Shown here piece by piece: positions 10,252 through 22,175 of a stretch of 64,000 bases of DNA (the stretch's first letter is position 1; every line of letters begins with the position of its first letter). The stretch spans positions 620,001 through 684,000 of the forward strand of contig QYRS01000005.1 in assembly GCA_006503535.1 (NCBI GenBank). The letters run 5' to 3'. Origin of the DNA: Arthrinium phaeospermum (lineage: Eukaryota > Ascomycota > Sordariomycetes > Amphisphaeriales > Apiosporaceae). The notes below the pieces were generated by a model. That model searched no databases. It worked only from the letters and a program-made list of their open reading frames with translations, and was not told the origin of the DNA. Made by a program: the position numbers and the translations under genes.

Positions 10252-13108
10252 ATGTCTTCTGCGAACGGTACATCGCCGGCGGGCGTCCCGCCTGCGCACC
10301 AGACACTGCGCCAGCACCTCCTCCTGTTGAGAAGACCACACGGACACAGAGCGCCCACTCGATACCGCCACCCGGCCAGACGCTGACAGGAAAGCAAGAG
10401 CATTTGTACGTGGGAAGCGACAAAGAAACAGAGGCCAATCTTGAAACCGAACGTTGTGAATCGCATAGAATATGGGCTGACGAAATTGACCCCATGACCG
10501 TACAGATCTCAAGAGGGAACTCATCTCAGAGCAGGTTGCCTGGGAAATCAACGAACTCAACTCGCCTACTGCCCTGCGCCGTTGCAAGTAGGTTGAGCAT
10601 TCCTTGGACTTTACAACGAAGGATGCGGGGCTAATCATGCAAACCGATGTGCTAGTTTCTCGAGTCGTTTGCGAGCAAGAACATTTCGTCCTCCGAAGAC
10701 CGACTGGAGGAGACGAAACGTCGCAAGCTCGCTCTAAAATGCAGAAAGGTGGTCGAGCTGATGATGGTGTCCGGTGTGCGTACCGCCTCGGGCTTCGAGG
10801 AGCGAATAAGATTCGCCGAGATGGAGATCGTGGACCGTGATGCCATCGACACCGGCATGCTGAATACGCTGCCGGAAGGCAATTACGTCAATGGGTGGGA
10901 TGTGAACGTCGCCGGCGTGCGTATCACTTCGGTCAAGCGAAAAATCAGGTCGCATAAGCATGCTGTACGTTCGAAAGCCAACCATCATAAGGACTCGCAA
11001 CTGACTACCAGTAGGAATTCTTACTCCGTGTGAAAAGGAAATCGGAGCTCGAGCATTTCATCGGGAGGCGATACGGTGATTTTGGCCGGTTGCACAAGCA
11101 ACTGCGCTGCCGCCGGTGCCCAAGAAGAATAAACGGATACAGCAGCATCGTCCCTCTTGGGCGCATGACTGATGGTGGCGGCGACTCTGATGCGTCCTCA
11201 CTCTCTTCTGTATCGACGATGCAAGCTGCCGGTGAATCTGGTGGCCTCAGGGATTCGATGAGGAATCTTACCGTACGCGATCATCGCCGCACCTGTCCGC
11301 AGCATCGTTAGGGAGATCCTCGCGATCTTCTCCTCGGCCTAGCACAGACGGAGCAGCGAGCCCAGTACCAAGTCCAAAGACTGCGGTAAGTACTGTATAC
11401 TTCAACTTTGAGATATGCACAACTGACGGCTGATGATACAGAATGCAATCTTGTGGCGTGAAACCAAAGGATCTCCCTAAGGGCATTCCTGCGGTCCTTG
11501 TTACACGATCCCCAAATAGCCCAGACCAAGGCGATGCAGGAGTTTCTGACTCGTGATCCCATGACTCTGGATGTCTACATGGAACAGTTCCGACAAGACA
11601 TTGTCGAAAGAAATGGTCTTACGATGCTTTTCCAAGAAATTAAGGACAAGACCATCCAGGATCTGAGCTTACAGTACCAGAAGTTTGCCGAGTGGCTTCG
11701 CATCGAAGTTGCTGCAACGGTATCATCTGTTCCTTGCCGAGGACAACTCACCTGAGCTGTTCGCGCAAATGAAGCGGATTCATTCTTTGATTCCTTATAC
11801 TCTTTTGAAGAACGCTATCAGGATCGCAAATCCTGCTGCTGTCATGGCCAGTGTTCTCGATCTTTTCCTACAGCCCTTTGGAAGTCGGTCACTAATGCAG
11901 CGAATTTCGCGGCTGCGCTGAACGACGGCCTTCGCCAGTCCCAGAGGAATATCGACGCAGTTGCCGCTAAGATAGGAGATGACGTGTTCGTAAAGAAGTT
12001 GAAAGCGTTTACGGACGCAGACGAACCGGTGAAGCTTTCGATCCGGGAGGAAGCTATTGCGGATGATGTTGATCTTATTGTGGCTGTATTGCGCTCGGAG
12101 TTGATAGAGCCTCCGCTTACCCCCGAACAGATTGGGAGGTCTACAACGCATACGTCGCGTTCAACAATGCCGTCGAAATGTTGATGAGGACTCAAGCAAG
12201 GAGCAGCTGTTCTGTACCTGAAGCAACTGCTCAAGCTGTACACGCGGCAACGCGACAAGGCTATGATCATATGATCGAGGAACCAGTTACCTTGCAGCTA
12301 CTACGGGACCTGTTCACGATATTTTACGAGCCGCTTGTCCGCGTCTACAAGTCTGCCAATGTCTATAACAGCATTACGGACTTCTCTGTATTCATGGATG
12401 ACATGATCCAAGTAAGTACACATGCCCAGTACAGTCTATTCCGTCGCACTCTAACAAATCACCTAGGTTGTCGAGAAATGTCGAGAGGAGGATACCTCAG
12501 CGGATCCGAATCAAACAGTACAGGCATTCATTGACCTTTGCCAACGACACGAGCATAACTTCTACAAGTTTGCACGAAGTCCACACTCATGATAACGGGC
12601 TTTTCACGCAGCTGATGGGATGGATAGAGGGCATTCTGGAGTTCTTGCGGAAAGGGCCTTCGGGGGGCTTGCTGGACGTGAATGCCTTGTTCGAGGGTGG
12701 CGTTACGACCGGCAAGGTGGACAAGGAAAGGCCATTGCAGGTCAACAACCTAATCGCATGGCAAGAAGCTCGCAAGAAGTGGCACCACGACAAGACCCGG
12801 CAGAAAATGGCAGCAGAGGGCCAAGTGAGCGTGGACGCACTGCCTGGCGTGGCCAGCATGCAAGCCAGGACTTTGGTATCAACAACATGGACTTGGAAGT
12901 TATGGGCTACGACGAAGATTCAGAGGACTCGGCCGAGGAGGAGCTACAAGACGAGCTCGACCCTATTGAGGCCGAGCGAAGACGCAGGGCCAAGAAGCAA
13001 GACCGGCTTAGACGTAATGCGGGAGAGCCGGTCAAGCCCGAGGTCAGCGAGGTGCATCATCTGAAGGAGAACTTCCTGCAAATGCTCCGGCAGGTGCTTG
13101 CGAACTAG
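10252..13108 (+). CDS. PXB-PX-DUF3818 lipid-binding protein, yeast Lec1/YPR097W-like, frames broken
   Basis: Start ATG 10252 (SSANGTSPAGVPP). Order: a PXB (PX-associated) part with LKRELISEQVAWEINELNSP (10508-10580) and EERIRFAEMEIVD (10795-10835), a PX domain with FIGRRYGDFGRLHKQLR (11055-11108), then the DUF3818 body with RISLRAFLRSLL, IQDLSLQYQKFAEWLRIEV, EEPVTLQLLRDLFTIFYEPL and HNFYKFVHEVHTHDNGLF, ending EVSEVHHLKENFLQMLRQV (stop 13106-13108). The yeast homologue acts in sterol distribution at lipid droplets and the cell cortex. Introns are seen at 10981-11014, about 11393-11442 and about 12413-12468. Many small deletions break the frame (for example near 11717, 11903, 12140, 12173 and 12211). 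Larger pieces also seem missing: part of PXB (10586-10657), about six residues after HKQLR (11108), and a stretch before VYMEQFRQDI (11570). The last three are judged from memory of the family. Confidence 0.8.
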
Positions 13109-13949
13109 CGAGCAGGGTCCTGTGTTGGTTGCATGTTTCGTACAGGCGGATATATTAGCCCGCGGAAAAGGGGGCCGGGTCTGGACAGGGAGGTCGAAGC
13201 ATACTCGTTTTACTATATACCATTATATCGCATACGTCGGTATGCCATGGAGAATCAAGCATTTGTTGACTGGTTGAGAATGTACATCTGGCCGTGGCGA
13301 CCGTGATGAACTATATGTCGAAGAACTTTGTAAGCTACTTCACGTGTGCTTGCTCGCAGGGCTGGGCCGCAGTAAGAAGAGAGTATTGCCCTGCTGGTGA
13401 CAGTGATGATCAGCTACGTATTGGGCCAGCACGCTGTGGGCATGCTCCGATCCAGGTAAAATACACAGCAATGCTGTATGGTCCACTAGCAAACATGCCG
13501 ATGCGATCGCCAACGTGAAGGCACGTGCATGAGAGTGTGTGTTGGTATGAGGAGGAGCTTTGGAGCATTTGATCGGGACGAATGTGGTCGGCATATGTGG
13601 GCCCCCCGCTTAGCCGAGGATGGAAGCAGGCAAGTCGTGATTGGAAATTTAATAGGCGGCTTCCCATTGGTCAAGTCCCCAGTTTCCCCAAACGACCCGA
13701 GCTTTCAGCACTGCGAGGCCAAAAGTTGGAGGCATCATCACTTTTTCCCTCCCTTTGAACAGTTGATTCGATCTGATCTTGCCCATTTCGGATATCGGAA
13801 CTTGCAGGACAAGAGCCTCAATTCCGTCTGATCCCTCGCGTGGTGCAACCTCTTCTTGACATCTCCCCTCTGCCATCTTCCTCGGTCTCTTTTCTCGTAC
13901 ACACACACACACACATCGCTTCACCACAAGTCCTGTTGTGTTGTTCAAC
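13109..13949. other. Intergenic: 3' region of PX gene and SDH1 promoter
   Basis: No gene recognised. Just upstream of the SDH1 start is a pyrimidine-rich stretch and a short CA repeat (13899-13914), a common layout for fungal promoters and 5' leaders. Confidence 0.6.
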
Positions 13950-16211
13950 ATGGCTTCTAGAATGGCGATGAGGAGATTGACCCCGGGTCTGCCGTACGTT
14001 TCCGCTCTTTCCGAATGCATTCTTACTTTTGCCTGCCCTCGCTCAATGGCCACGCAATTATGCCGTGCCGTAGAAACCCCGCTGCTAACTCATTGCTGGG
14101 CATTGTAGTTCTCACGAACCGCAAAGTTGCAGGCCAGGACCTTCTCGTCGACGCGACCCGTTTGTACGTGACGACTCGACGACTAACCCGCTGTGCTCCT
14201 AGCTCAATTTGCCAACCAACCTCTGAGGGCAAAGGAAGCCTCAGCTCATGTTAGCAGCAAATACCCCGTCATCGTAAGTCGACCGCGAGACCCTGGATTG
14301 GAGAGATATAAGGGAATTTGTCGTTGACATGGGCGCACATTAGGACCACCATTACGATGCTCTCGTCGTTGGTGCTGGATCTGGTCTTCGCGCCGCCTTC
14401 GGTCTTGCCGAGGCCGGCTTCAACACTGCCTGCATATCGAAGCTGTTCCCCACGAGATCACACAGTCGCCGCCCAGGGTGGTATCAATGCTGCGTTAGGC
14501 AACATGCACGAGGACGACTGGATGGCACATGTACGATACCGTCAAGGCTCGGATTGGCTCGGCGACCAGGATGCGATTCACTACATGACCCGAGAGGCCC
14601 CCGCCTCCATCATCGAGCTCGAGAACTACGGTTGTCCTTTCTCGCGAACCGAGGATGGCAAGATGTGGTACCCCCTTTCGCGTAATCAGGAATGTTGACA
14701 AGGCTGACAATTGCATCAGTTACCAGCGTGCTTTTGGTGGTCAGTCGCAGAAGTACGGCAAGGGTGGCCAAGCCTACCGATGCTGTGCTGCTGCTGACCG
14801 TACTGGTCACGCCCTCCTGCATACCCTCTACGGACAGTCCCTGCGACACAACACCAATTACTTCATCGAGTTCTTCGCTATCGATCTGATCATGGAGGAC
14901 GGTGAATGCCGCGGTGTGCTGGCTTACAACCAGGAAGATGGTACCCTGCACCGTTTCTTGGCCCAGAACCGTCCTGGCTACCGGTGGATACGGCCGTGCT
15001 TACTTCAGCTGCACGTCGGCCCATACTTGCACCGGAGACGGTATGGCTATGGTCGCTCGTGCTGGTCTTCCCAACCAGGATCTCGAATTCGTTCAGTTCC
15101 ACCCGACTGGTATCTACGGAGCTGGTTGCCTGATTACCGAGGGCTCTCGCGGTGAGGGTGGTTACCTGCTGAACTCAGAGGGCGAGCGTTTCATGGAGCG
15201 TTATGCCCCCACTGCCAAGGATCTGGCGTCTCGTGACGTCGTCTCGCGTTCCATGACTCTGGAAATCCGTGGACGTGGTGTTGGTCCCGAGAAGGATCAC
15301 GTCTACCTCCAGCTGAGCCATCTTCCCGCCGAGGTGCTCGCCGACGCCTGCCTGGTATCTCCGAGACAGCCGCCATTTTCGCTGGTGTCGATGTCACCAA
15401 GCAGCCTATTCCCGTGCTTCCCACTGTCCATTACAACATGGGTGGTATTCCCACGCGATACACCGGTGAGGTTCTTACCGTTGACGAGAGCGGCAACGAC
15501 AAGGTTGTCCCTGGTCTGTTCGCTGTGGTGAGGCTGCCTGTGTCTCCGTCCACGGTGCCAACCGACTGGGTGCCAACTCTCTGCTCGATCTCGTCGTCTT
15601 TGGTCGTGCTGTTTCGCACACAATTCGGGACAACTTCACTCCTGGTGCTGCCCAGAAGCCGCTCAGCGCTGATGCCGGTGCCGAGTCTATCGAGGTCCTG
15701 GACCAAATCCGCACTTCGGAGGGTCCCAAGCACTGCTGAGATCCGTCTCGCTATGCAGAAGACCATGCAGACCGATGTCAGCGTTTTCCGAACTCAGGAG
15801 AGTTTGGACAGGGTGTTAAGAAGATCCACGAGGTCGACAACATGTTCCCTCAGGTTGGTATCAAGGACCGCAGCATGATCTGGAACTCGGACCTGGTCGA
15901 GACCCTTGAGCTGCGAAACTTGCTCACTTGCGCGTAAGTACTTATCCGGCCTTTCTATGTGTGCAGCCAACGCTAATGCTTATTACTGCAGATCCCAAAC
16001 CACGATTGCTGCCGCCAACCGCAAGGAGTCCCGCGGTGCCCACGCCCGCGAGGACTTCCCCGAGCGTGATGACGAGAACTGGATGAAGCACACTCTGACA
16101 TGGCAGAAGAACCCCCATGGCAAGGTCGATCTCGGCTACCGACGTGTGATCGGCACCACGCTGGACGAGAACGAGTGCAAGGCTGTGCCGCCTTTCAAGC
16201 GTACCTACTAA
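13950..16211 (+). CDS. sdh1: Succinate dehydrogenase flavoprotein subunit, mitochondrial (SDHA/Sdh1), frames broken
   Basis: Oxidises succinate to fumarate in the TCA cycle and passes electrons through FAD to complex II. Exon 1 (13950-13993) encodes a basic presequence start ([14 protein letters not shown]), continued by [17 protein letters not shown] after an intron. Then come VSSKYPVI and, after another intron, [11 protein letters not shown]. The FAD-linking histidine region [16 protein letters not shown] is visible, as are [67 protein letters not shown] and [15 protein letters not shown]. The end PFKRTY is followed by TAA at 16209-16211. Introns at about 14663-14720 and 15934-15991 splice cleanly. 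At least eight small deletions break the frame (14459, 14522, 14546, 14969, 15343, 15524, 15729, 15810), and one to three bases also appear lost in the FAD-binding GxGxxG (about 14360). Between breaks the protein is close to consensus. Identity is certain; integrity is not. Confidence 0.95.
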
Positions 16212-16670
16212 AGCACTTTGGTAGTGGGACGACTAGTGTTGAACGTGACACTTGTGTAGACTTGTAATGAGTACGGTAATGCCAGAGATGTGGTATGGAC
16301 AGACAGACATTATTATATCCTGGGGGCATGGAGGAGGGAGGGGTAGAAGTGACGGAGAAAGCTTTGGCGAACTTATCTAGTTTCAGCCGCTGATCATTGT
16401 ATCCTAGGCTTGCTTTTTTTCATGGCGCATCTTGTACATACCTACAGATGAATGCATCTGCGCTTTTCGGGTTGACGACATTTCTCACGTTTAGAATTTG
16501 TGCTGCCCGTCTCTCAAGTGCGAGTCCCGTAAAGCTTTGGCCTCCTATATATCCCTTCGTACATCTGTATAACTAGGTCCCAAACATGGAGGCATATGAC
16601 ATAGAATCAAAGGTTTTGGGGCTTTGGCATATCTAACTCGATATTGGTCCCATCTAGATCTGTACTGGCT

Positions 16671-16731
<61 letters not shown>

Positions 16732-18892
16732 CTTACCGTCTCATGGCGGCAGTCTGTGCTGCCCACAGCTCCCACCAGCTTAGGATCCGTGAATAGCGCC
16801 GTTGTCATTTATCACCAAAGGTGGGTTTGGAGTTGTGTGAAAGGTTGATATCCAGCCTGGCCATATGGCGCCGGCGGATATCAAGAGCCTTGAGAGAACA
16901 CCGCCAGCCCTTTATATGAGGCCAACCAGTGGGGTAACGCGCCCAATCTTAAGATGTCAGGTAGCAATGCGTATTGCACCATAGTATCTGGTTCCCGCAT
17001 CTCTCTAAGTCTAAGGAGTGCCACCACGGTTAACGGCAACTTGAGAACTGTGTCGCCCACCTCGTTGTGGGACAGCAAAGAGCAGCTTTCCCCCAGCAGC
17101 ACGGAGCACCGATCTGGCGCGCGCAGACCGGAGACGCGTCGAGGGAGGAGCCAGGGCAGGGCTATCCAACCAACCCCTTGTGCATCGCATCGTGATTCGG
17201 TGGGGAGTTGGTTCCGTCATGGAGCGGCCAAGAGATTCACAACGGCGGGACAGGTGAGGGCAAAAATAAAATAAAATAAAGATTAGAAACGCGACACAAC
17301 CCTGTACGAACTAGTTGGACGGTTTATTCGTTTTTGTTTTCTTGGAGCGAGGCGGCAAGGGAGTATGATGAGGCTGTCTTGGATTTGTATTGTTTACTTG
17401 GACGGAATTGGCCAATGGACAATGCGGTATGCATCACTGGCAAATATGGGAGGGGGTTCGACCTTGTGCACTTGCATGTTATTGATTTAATATAAGTGCG
17501 TCTGTTTTTGAGGGGCAATGACCGTCCGTGTTGAAGATGACAGTTGGTAGTGTATGCATTGCATTAGTTATGTAGCATCGATCCCAGCCCAGCCATGGCC
17601 ATTGTTTCTCATGTCAGCAGTACCATGACATCAATGGCCAGCCAATCGAAGGGCGGCGAATAACACCGCCTACTACTACTACTACCTACTATCAGTTAGT
17701 ATGGAGAGACACGCTTGTACACTAGATCGTTACAACATGGTAGATAGATAACCTTAATGTCAACAACACCCTCAGCACCCCTGGCGGTGGCCAAAATAGA
17801 TTTAGCCGTTGAACGCGTCTTATCGATCAGCCCAAGGTTCAATGCCTGCCCACCCAGCAAGGAGTAATAAGGTATGTCTTCGATGCGGAAAAGCAAATCC
17901 AGTATTGGGAGTGGCTGGCATTCTTTGGATCTTCGTGTTTCTCCTTGGGCCGGCAGCTTGTAGATTAGACATGCAGTGAGGTTGGAGGTTGGGATCGCGT
18001 GTCGGCTTTCCGGGGCAACAGCAGCGAGAATGTTTGGTATACTTCCTAATCCGGAGCGGGCCTGACCAATGGACGCGCCTGCTTGGGGTAGTTTATTTGT
18101 GCAAATCAATTTTCAATAGACCAGGCCGGATGGGGTTAGGCGTGAGACAGCTTAATTGCATCTTTTCCATGCGGCGGACTGGAGACGCGACTTTGGTGAC
18201 GGACAGGGGTCTTTTCTAGCGAGAGCGAGTGGGCGGGGACGACCCATGCCATGCTTTTCCCATCCAAGCACGCCGCTCACTCATCACTCAATGTCTGCTA
18301 TGAGACACCAGACGCGATTGATTTCATTACACCTGCCCGGACGAGCGACTTGATCGATCGATTGATATTCATATTGATTGGCGCTGCAGGAATCTCCTTC
18401 TGCTTCTGCCTGTGCCTCTCTGTCTGTCCTGCCTCGGTTTCGGGTATTCCAATTTCCAAGGGAGTCGCGATACGTATTGGAAGTAAAGTTCGATACGTTA
18501 CGCTTCACGAGGAGCCTTAGCGTGCTATATTCAGTTAATACCCTCACCCGGCCCATCTTTGCTCTACATCCCTCACCCTCACCCTCACTCACCTTCAAAC
18601 CTTCACGTCTCTCCTCCTTCTCCTGCCTCTCACCTGCTCTCGACGTCACAACGAGAGGACTATTCAATTGGTCTTGCTACGACTACAGGCACAAAAGCCC
18701 CCCCGCGGCGTCTAACATTCGTTTTGACTGGCATCCCGTCTTATACGTGCCTGCCTACTGACGTACCTGCGACACGACTCGACACGACTCGACACGTCTT
18801 GCACGTCACTCCTTGTGCCATTTGGGCTATAGTATGCACTTATAGATCCGACCACTAGCTATCGTCAGCATTCACGCCACACACCCTATACC
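16212..18892. other. Intergenic region with a 60-nt poly(T) tract
   Basis: 3' region of SDH1, then a long non-coding stretch up to the homeobox gene. It holds a T60 tract, a short TAC repeat (about 17671-17686), CACCCT-rich sequence (18565-18595) and a CGACACGACT tandem repeat (18770-18800) in the leader of the homeobox gene. The minus ORF 17696-18109 shows no recognisable domain. Confidence 0.5.
16672..16731. repeat. Poly(T) homopolymer of 60 bases
   Basis: An uninterrupted run of 60 T. On the minus strand this is A60 preceded by about 100-600 bases of unrecognised sequence, so it could mark the tail of a retroposed element. No matching target-site duplication is obvious around it. Confidence 0.95.
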
Positions 18893-21063
18893 ATGTCCTC
18901 CCTTCACCAAACTTCCCCCGGTCCGTCCCCGACCACCAGCGTCCACGCGGGGCTCGAGGAACGCCGGGAGAGCCAAGACGCGAGTTTCCAGAGCAGCATG
19001 AGCGATCCGGATTCGTCTGCCCTGTCTTTCGAGACTTCGTTCCACATGGAGTCGGGCTATCCTATACCGCGCCCCGAGAATGAGAGGCATCCCAAGGGAA
19101 AGCGGAAGAGGACGACGTACGTACCTAACATCTCGGGTTGAGTTCCTATACCAGCTTTTGACTAATACCCGTGTTTCTCCCATGTGCAGTGCCCAAGACA
19201 AGACCATCCTCGAAAACGCGTACAGCACGAACCCCAAGCCCGATAAAGCAGCGCGTCTGGATATCGTCAATCGCGTCACGCTGAATGAGAAAGAAGTCCA
19301 GGTTAGTCTAGGACTGTACAACTTCATTGGCAAAGGTTTTTCGGTTGTCTGATATGTCCTCGCTATTTTAGATTTGGTTTCAGAACCGTCGCCAAAACGA
19401 CAGACGGAAATCGCGCCCGTTATCTCCACAAGAGATCGCGGCGCTGCGGTATGGTGGGCCCATCGCTGGCCTAGCAAACGATTCGCTGTCTTTCGGGAAT
19501 GCTCCCAGTATGGCCGACGATAGCTTCGACACGCGTCCGGCCGAGCTGGACCAACGGGCTCCGAGCCCTGCGAGCGTAGGCACTATGCACTCGTTCCGAC
19601 TATCGCCCTCGGCTGCGAAGCCCAGCGCAACGGAGCAGTCGAACCCAGAAAGACGAGCCTCGGAGTCGGGCGTTTCACCCCCACACTCCATCTTCGCCGT
19701 TAAACCGAAGGAGAGTGCCCAGAGTTTCTCGCAATCCCTACCGAACTCTGTGGGATATCTATCCAACAGGTGGAACACAAGCGCCTCTTTCTCACCCCCC
19801 TCCACGCTTGACCGGCCTGGCGAGGAGTCCTTCAGGTAGGTGCTCCTGTCTTTCATTCGCCCATTGCAAAGCTCGACTGACATGTACACTAGAATTGATT
19901 CCTTCCCGCCATCAACCGGGTCCACGGTGGATAACTCTCCAGCTTCCATCCTGCCTCCACCTTCGTCATCCTCCTCTCAGTTCCGCCTCTCCTTGTCGCT
20001 TGAGGGCAAGGCAGAGTTAGTATCATCCCAACCTTCTCCGCCAAGGCCGACCCAAGCTCAGATGTCTTCCGACACGACGAAACTGCCCCCGGTCCGCGCG
20101 CCCCGTATCCTGCAGCGGAGCCGGAGCTCTTTGCCAGGCATCACGCTGCCTCCCATTTCCACGCTGACCGCCAGCTTACCGGCTCAGCTCGCCCGCGGCC
20201 GCTCACGTGATGTCCACGCCTGGGAGTCCTGCTGTGATGCCGAGACGCGGGATGAACTGACGCAGCAGGCAGAGAACGAGTCTTCAGGGTCGGCCGTTGC
20301 GGCGATTTCTCTTCTGCGCTCCAGCAGTCAAACATCGGGTGGTCTCAGCAGCCTGCTTAATGCCGTCGCGCAGGCAGCCAACGGCTCTGTACAGCCCAAT
20401 CCGGGCAAACGCAACGCGCCACCAAGCCGACGCAGCTCGATATCAAAGAAGCCTAAATTGGGCCGGACTAGCAGTAGTATTGCGCGGAACCAGAGCTTGC
20501 CTCCTCCTGCTCAAGATACACCACAACCTCTGACCGATTCCTTGGACAAGCCTGAAAGAGCTGTGACAGAGGACGTCGAGACCGAGAAAAGGAGTGCTGA
20601 CAAGCCTGGCTTGGCTGTCGTCTTGTCTCCTGGGGCAGACTCGGACAAGGAGAATTGGAGCCCCGATGAAGACGGAAACGCCAACCGCCGGCGCCACCCC
20701 TTAGCACCCCCGACGCCAACTAAAGAGCAGACTATGGCCCAGGCGGTGCTGGGAAATGCCCGACGTGTCGGACGAGTTCTGGGCGAACAAGGACCCAATG
20801 CTGCCAATAAGCGGTCCTTCCTGGGTAACCGCGCTAATACAGCTCCCGCGCCGCGCCTGCGGGGTGGCAAGGCGGGACTGGAGACATCCATGTCGATCTT
20901 TGAAGATGAGAACGGCCAAAAGAAACTCCCTTCGGGAAAAGCGGGCAAGGGAGATGACGAGGTAGACCGCTTCATGATGCGAGGCCAAGTCAGCCCTAGT
21001 AAGAGACCAGATATGGACTGCGTCGCAGGACTTTTGTCACTCAGCCAAGGCGCCTGGCGGTGA
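18893..21063 (+). CDS. Homeodomain transcription factor (YOX1/YHP1-like), 656 aa
   Basis: Intact in four exons: 18893-19116, 19190-19301, 19372-19835 and 19893-21063; phases join without error to 656 residues. The homeodomain (about residues 70-125) begins KGKRKRTT, includes NPKPDKAARLDIVNRVTLNEKEVQ and ends with recognition helix IWFQNRRQNDRRKSRP, with introns inside the domain. After it comes a long disordered Ser/Pro-rich region. This contains a KEN motif (20647-20655, DKENW), several S/T-P sites (PPTPTKE) and conserved-looking blocks RVGRVLGEQGPNAANKRSFL and LETSMSIFEDENGQ. Yeast Yox1/Yhp1 repress M/G1 genes, and the homeodomain type and the KEN box fit a cell-cycle regulator. Alternatively it is one of the other fungal HOX proteins that control conidiation; without alignment I leave the symbol blank. 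Confidence 0.85.
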
Positions 21064-22175
21064 CGGGCAGGGGAGCAAACAAAAAAAGTAAAACAGGATT
21101 GTAAAGAAAATAATGGTCGGCGGCTCTTCACCCGACCCTGGGCAAGGCGCTCATGAAACCGGAGTTCTGGATGGTTCCATGGTGGTCATCATGTAAAAGC
21201 GTGTATTTTTGGGGGGGCGCTGTAGGAATATAATCGGGGTGTCTTCACAAGCTGGCCTCGGCCGTCTTGCCGTGGGTGAATGGCCCACAACTCTCGCGAC
21301 AATCCACGAATGGATGTTGGGAGAGTGTATATTTACACACACACTTTTTCAGTGTACCAGAGGTGCTGTTACTTGTTTGGACCTATTGTCAGATATGCAG
21401 AAGTTTTCTAGAAACCAACATGGCTTGCTCAGGGATGACGTGGTGTGCGATATCGAGTTGCAGATATAGCATGATGTTGGATAAGGTGTTGCTGTTAGTC
21501 GGAAGTATTCAGGAGTCGATGTCGGATTTGCTGGCCCCTTTCGGGGGCAAGTCTATAATGAACTGAAGCTGTCCTTGACTCCTTGCTGCTACCTTGATCT
21601 GAGGGCAATCATGGCAAACCAGGTGTGACTGTATGTATTATGATTCGCTAGCAATGGCTTGGTTCTTGTTTCAAGTTGGACACTAGGTTCCGGGGCGTAA
21701 AATGATATACATTTAACCTTAGATGGGCTGTATGTATGCATGGATATATGACCATTGGTTGGCAAAGGAATAGGTAGGTAAAATGTACCTGACTAAGTGC
21801 GATCCATGGTAGGAGCCCGTGGGCTGGGTAGTACAGTAGCGGGCCCGCCACAAGCAAGGTCCAATCCGACACCGACTTGGGCTCTCAGCACCTGACACAC
21901 ACGCACACACACTCCTCTTACTTCGTGCTACTTACTTCTCATCTTGGGGTCGGGTGGCCAGGTCGTGGAAGTTGGAACACAGCATATCTCAGCTCTTTGT
22001 CTCTTCACATTCACCCCAGGTTGGATTTTTTCGCCTCCTCCGAGAGCTGGACGGATGTTTGTAGCCAAGATCTAAATACTTGAGGATAATATTCTCCCGC
22101 TAATCGTGAACCGCAAGCGGCGAGTTGAGAGCTGCTCTAACAACAATAAATCCACAGATTGGACTTGCGGGTGAG
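21064..22175. other. Intergenic between homeobox gene and hydrolase
   Basis: 3' region of the homeobox gene, then probable promoter of the hydrolase gene. It includes a short CA-rich stretch (21894-21915). No coding or RNA gene recognised. Confidence 0.6.

Noticed and set aside
13950..16211. SDH1 as a decayed pseudogene or extra paralogue
   Set aside because: Only length changes, hardly any substitutions, intact introns and splice sites; consensus error fits better, although not proven.
16545..16808. ORF with a poly-lysine stretch
   Set aside because: It is just the translated A60 of the homopolymer tract.
17696..18109. Minus-strand ORF of 137 codons
   Set aside because: No known domain; in the long leader region of the homeobox gene.
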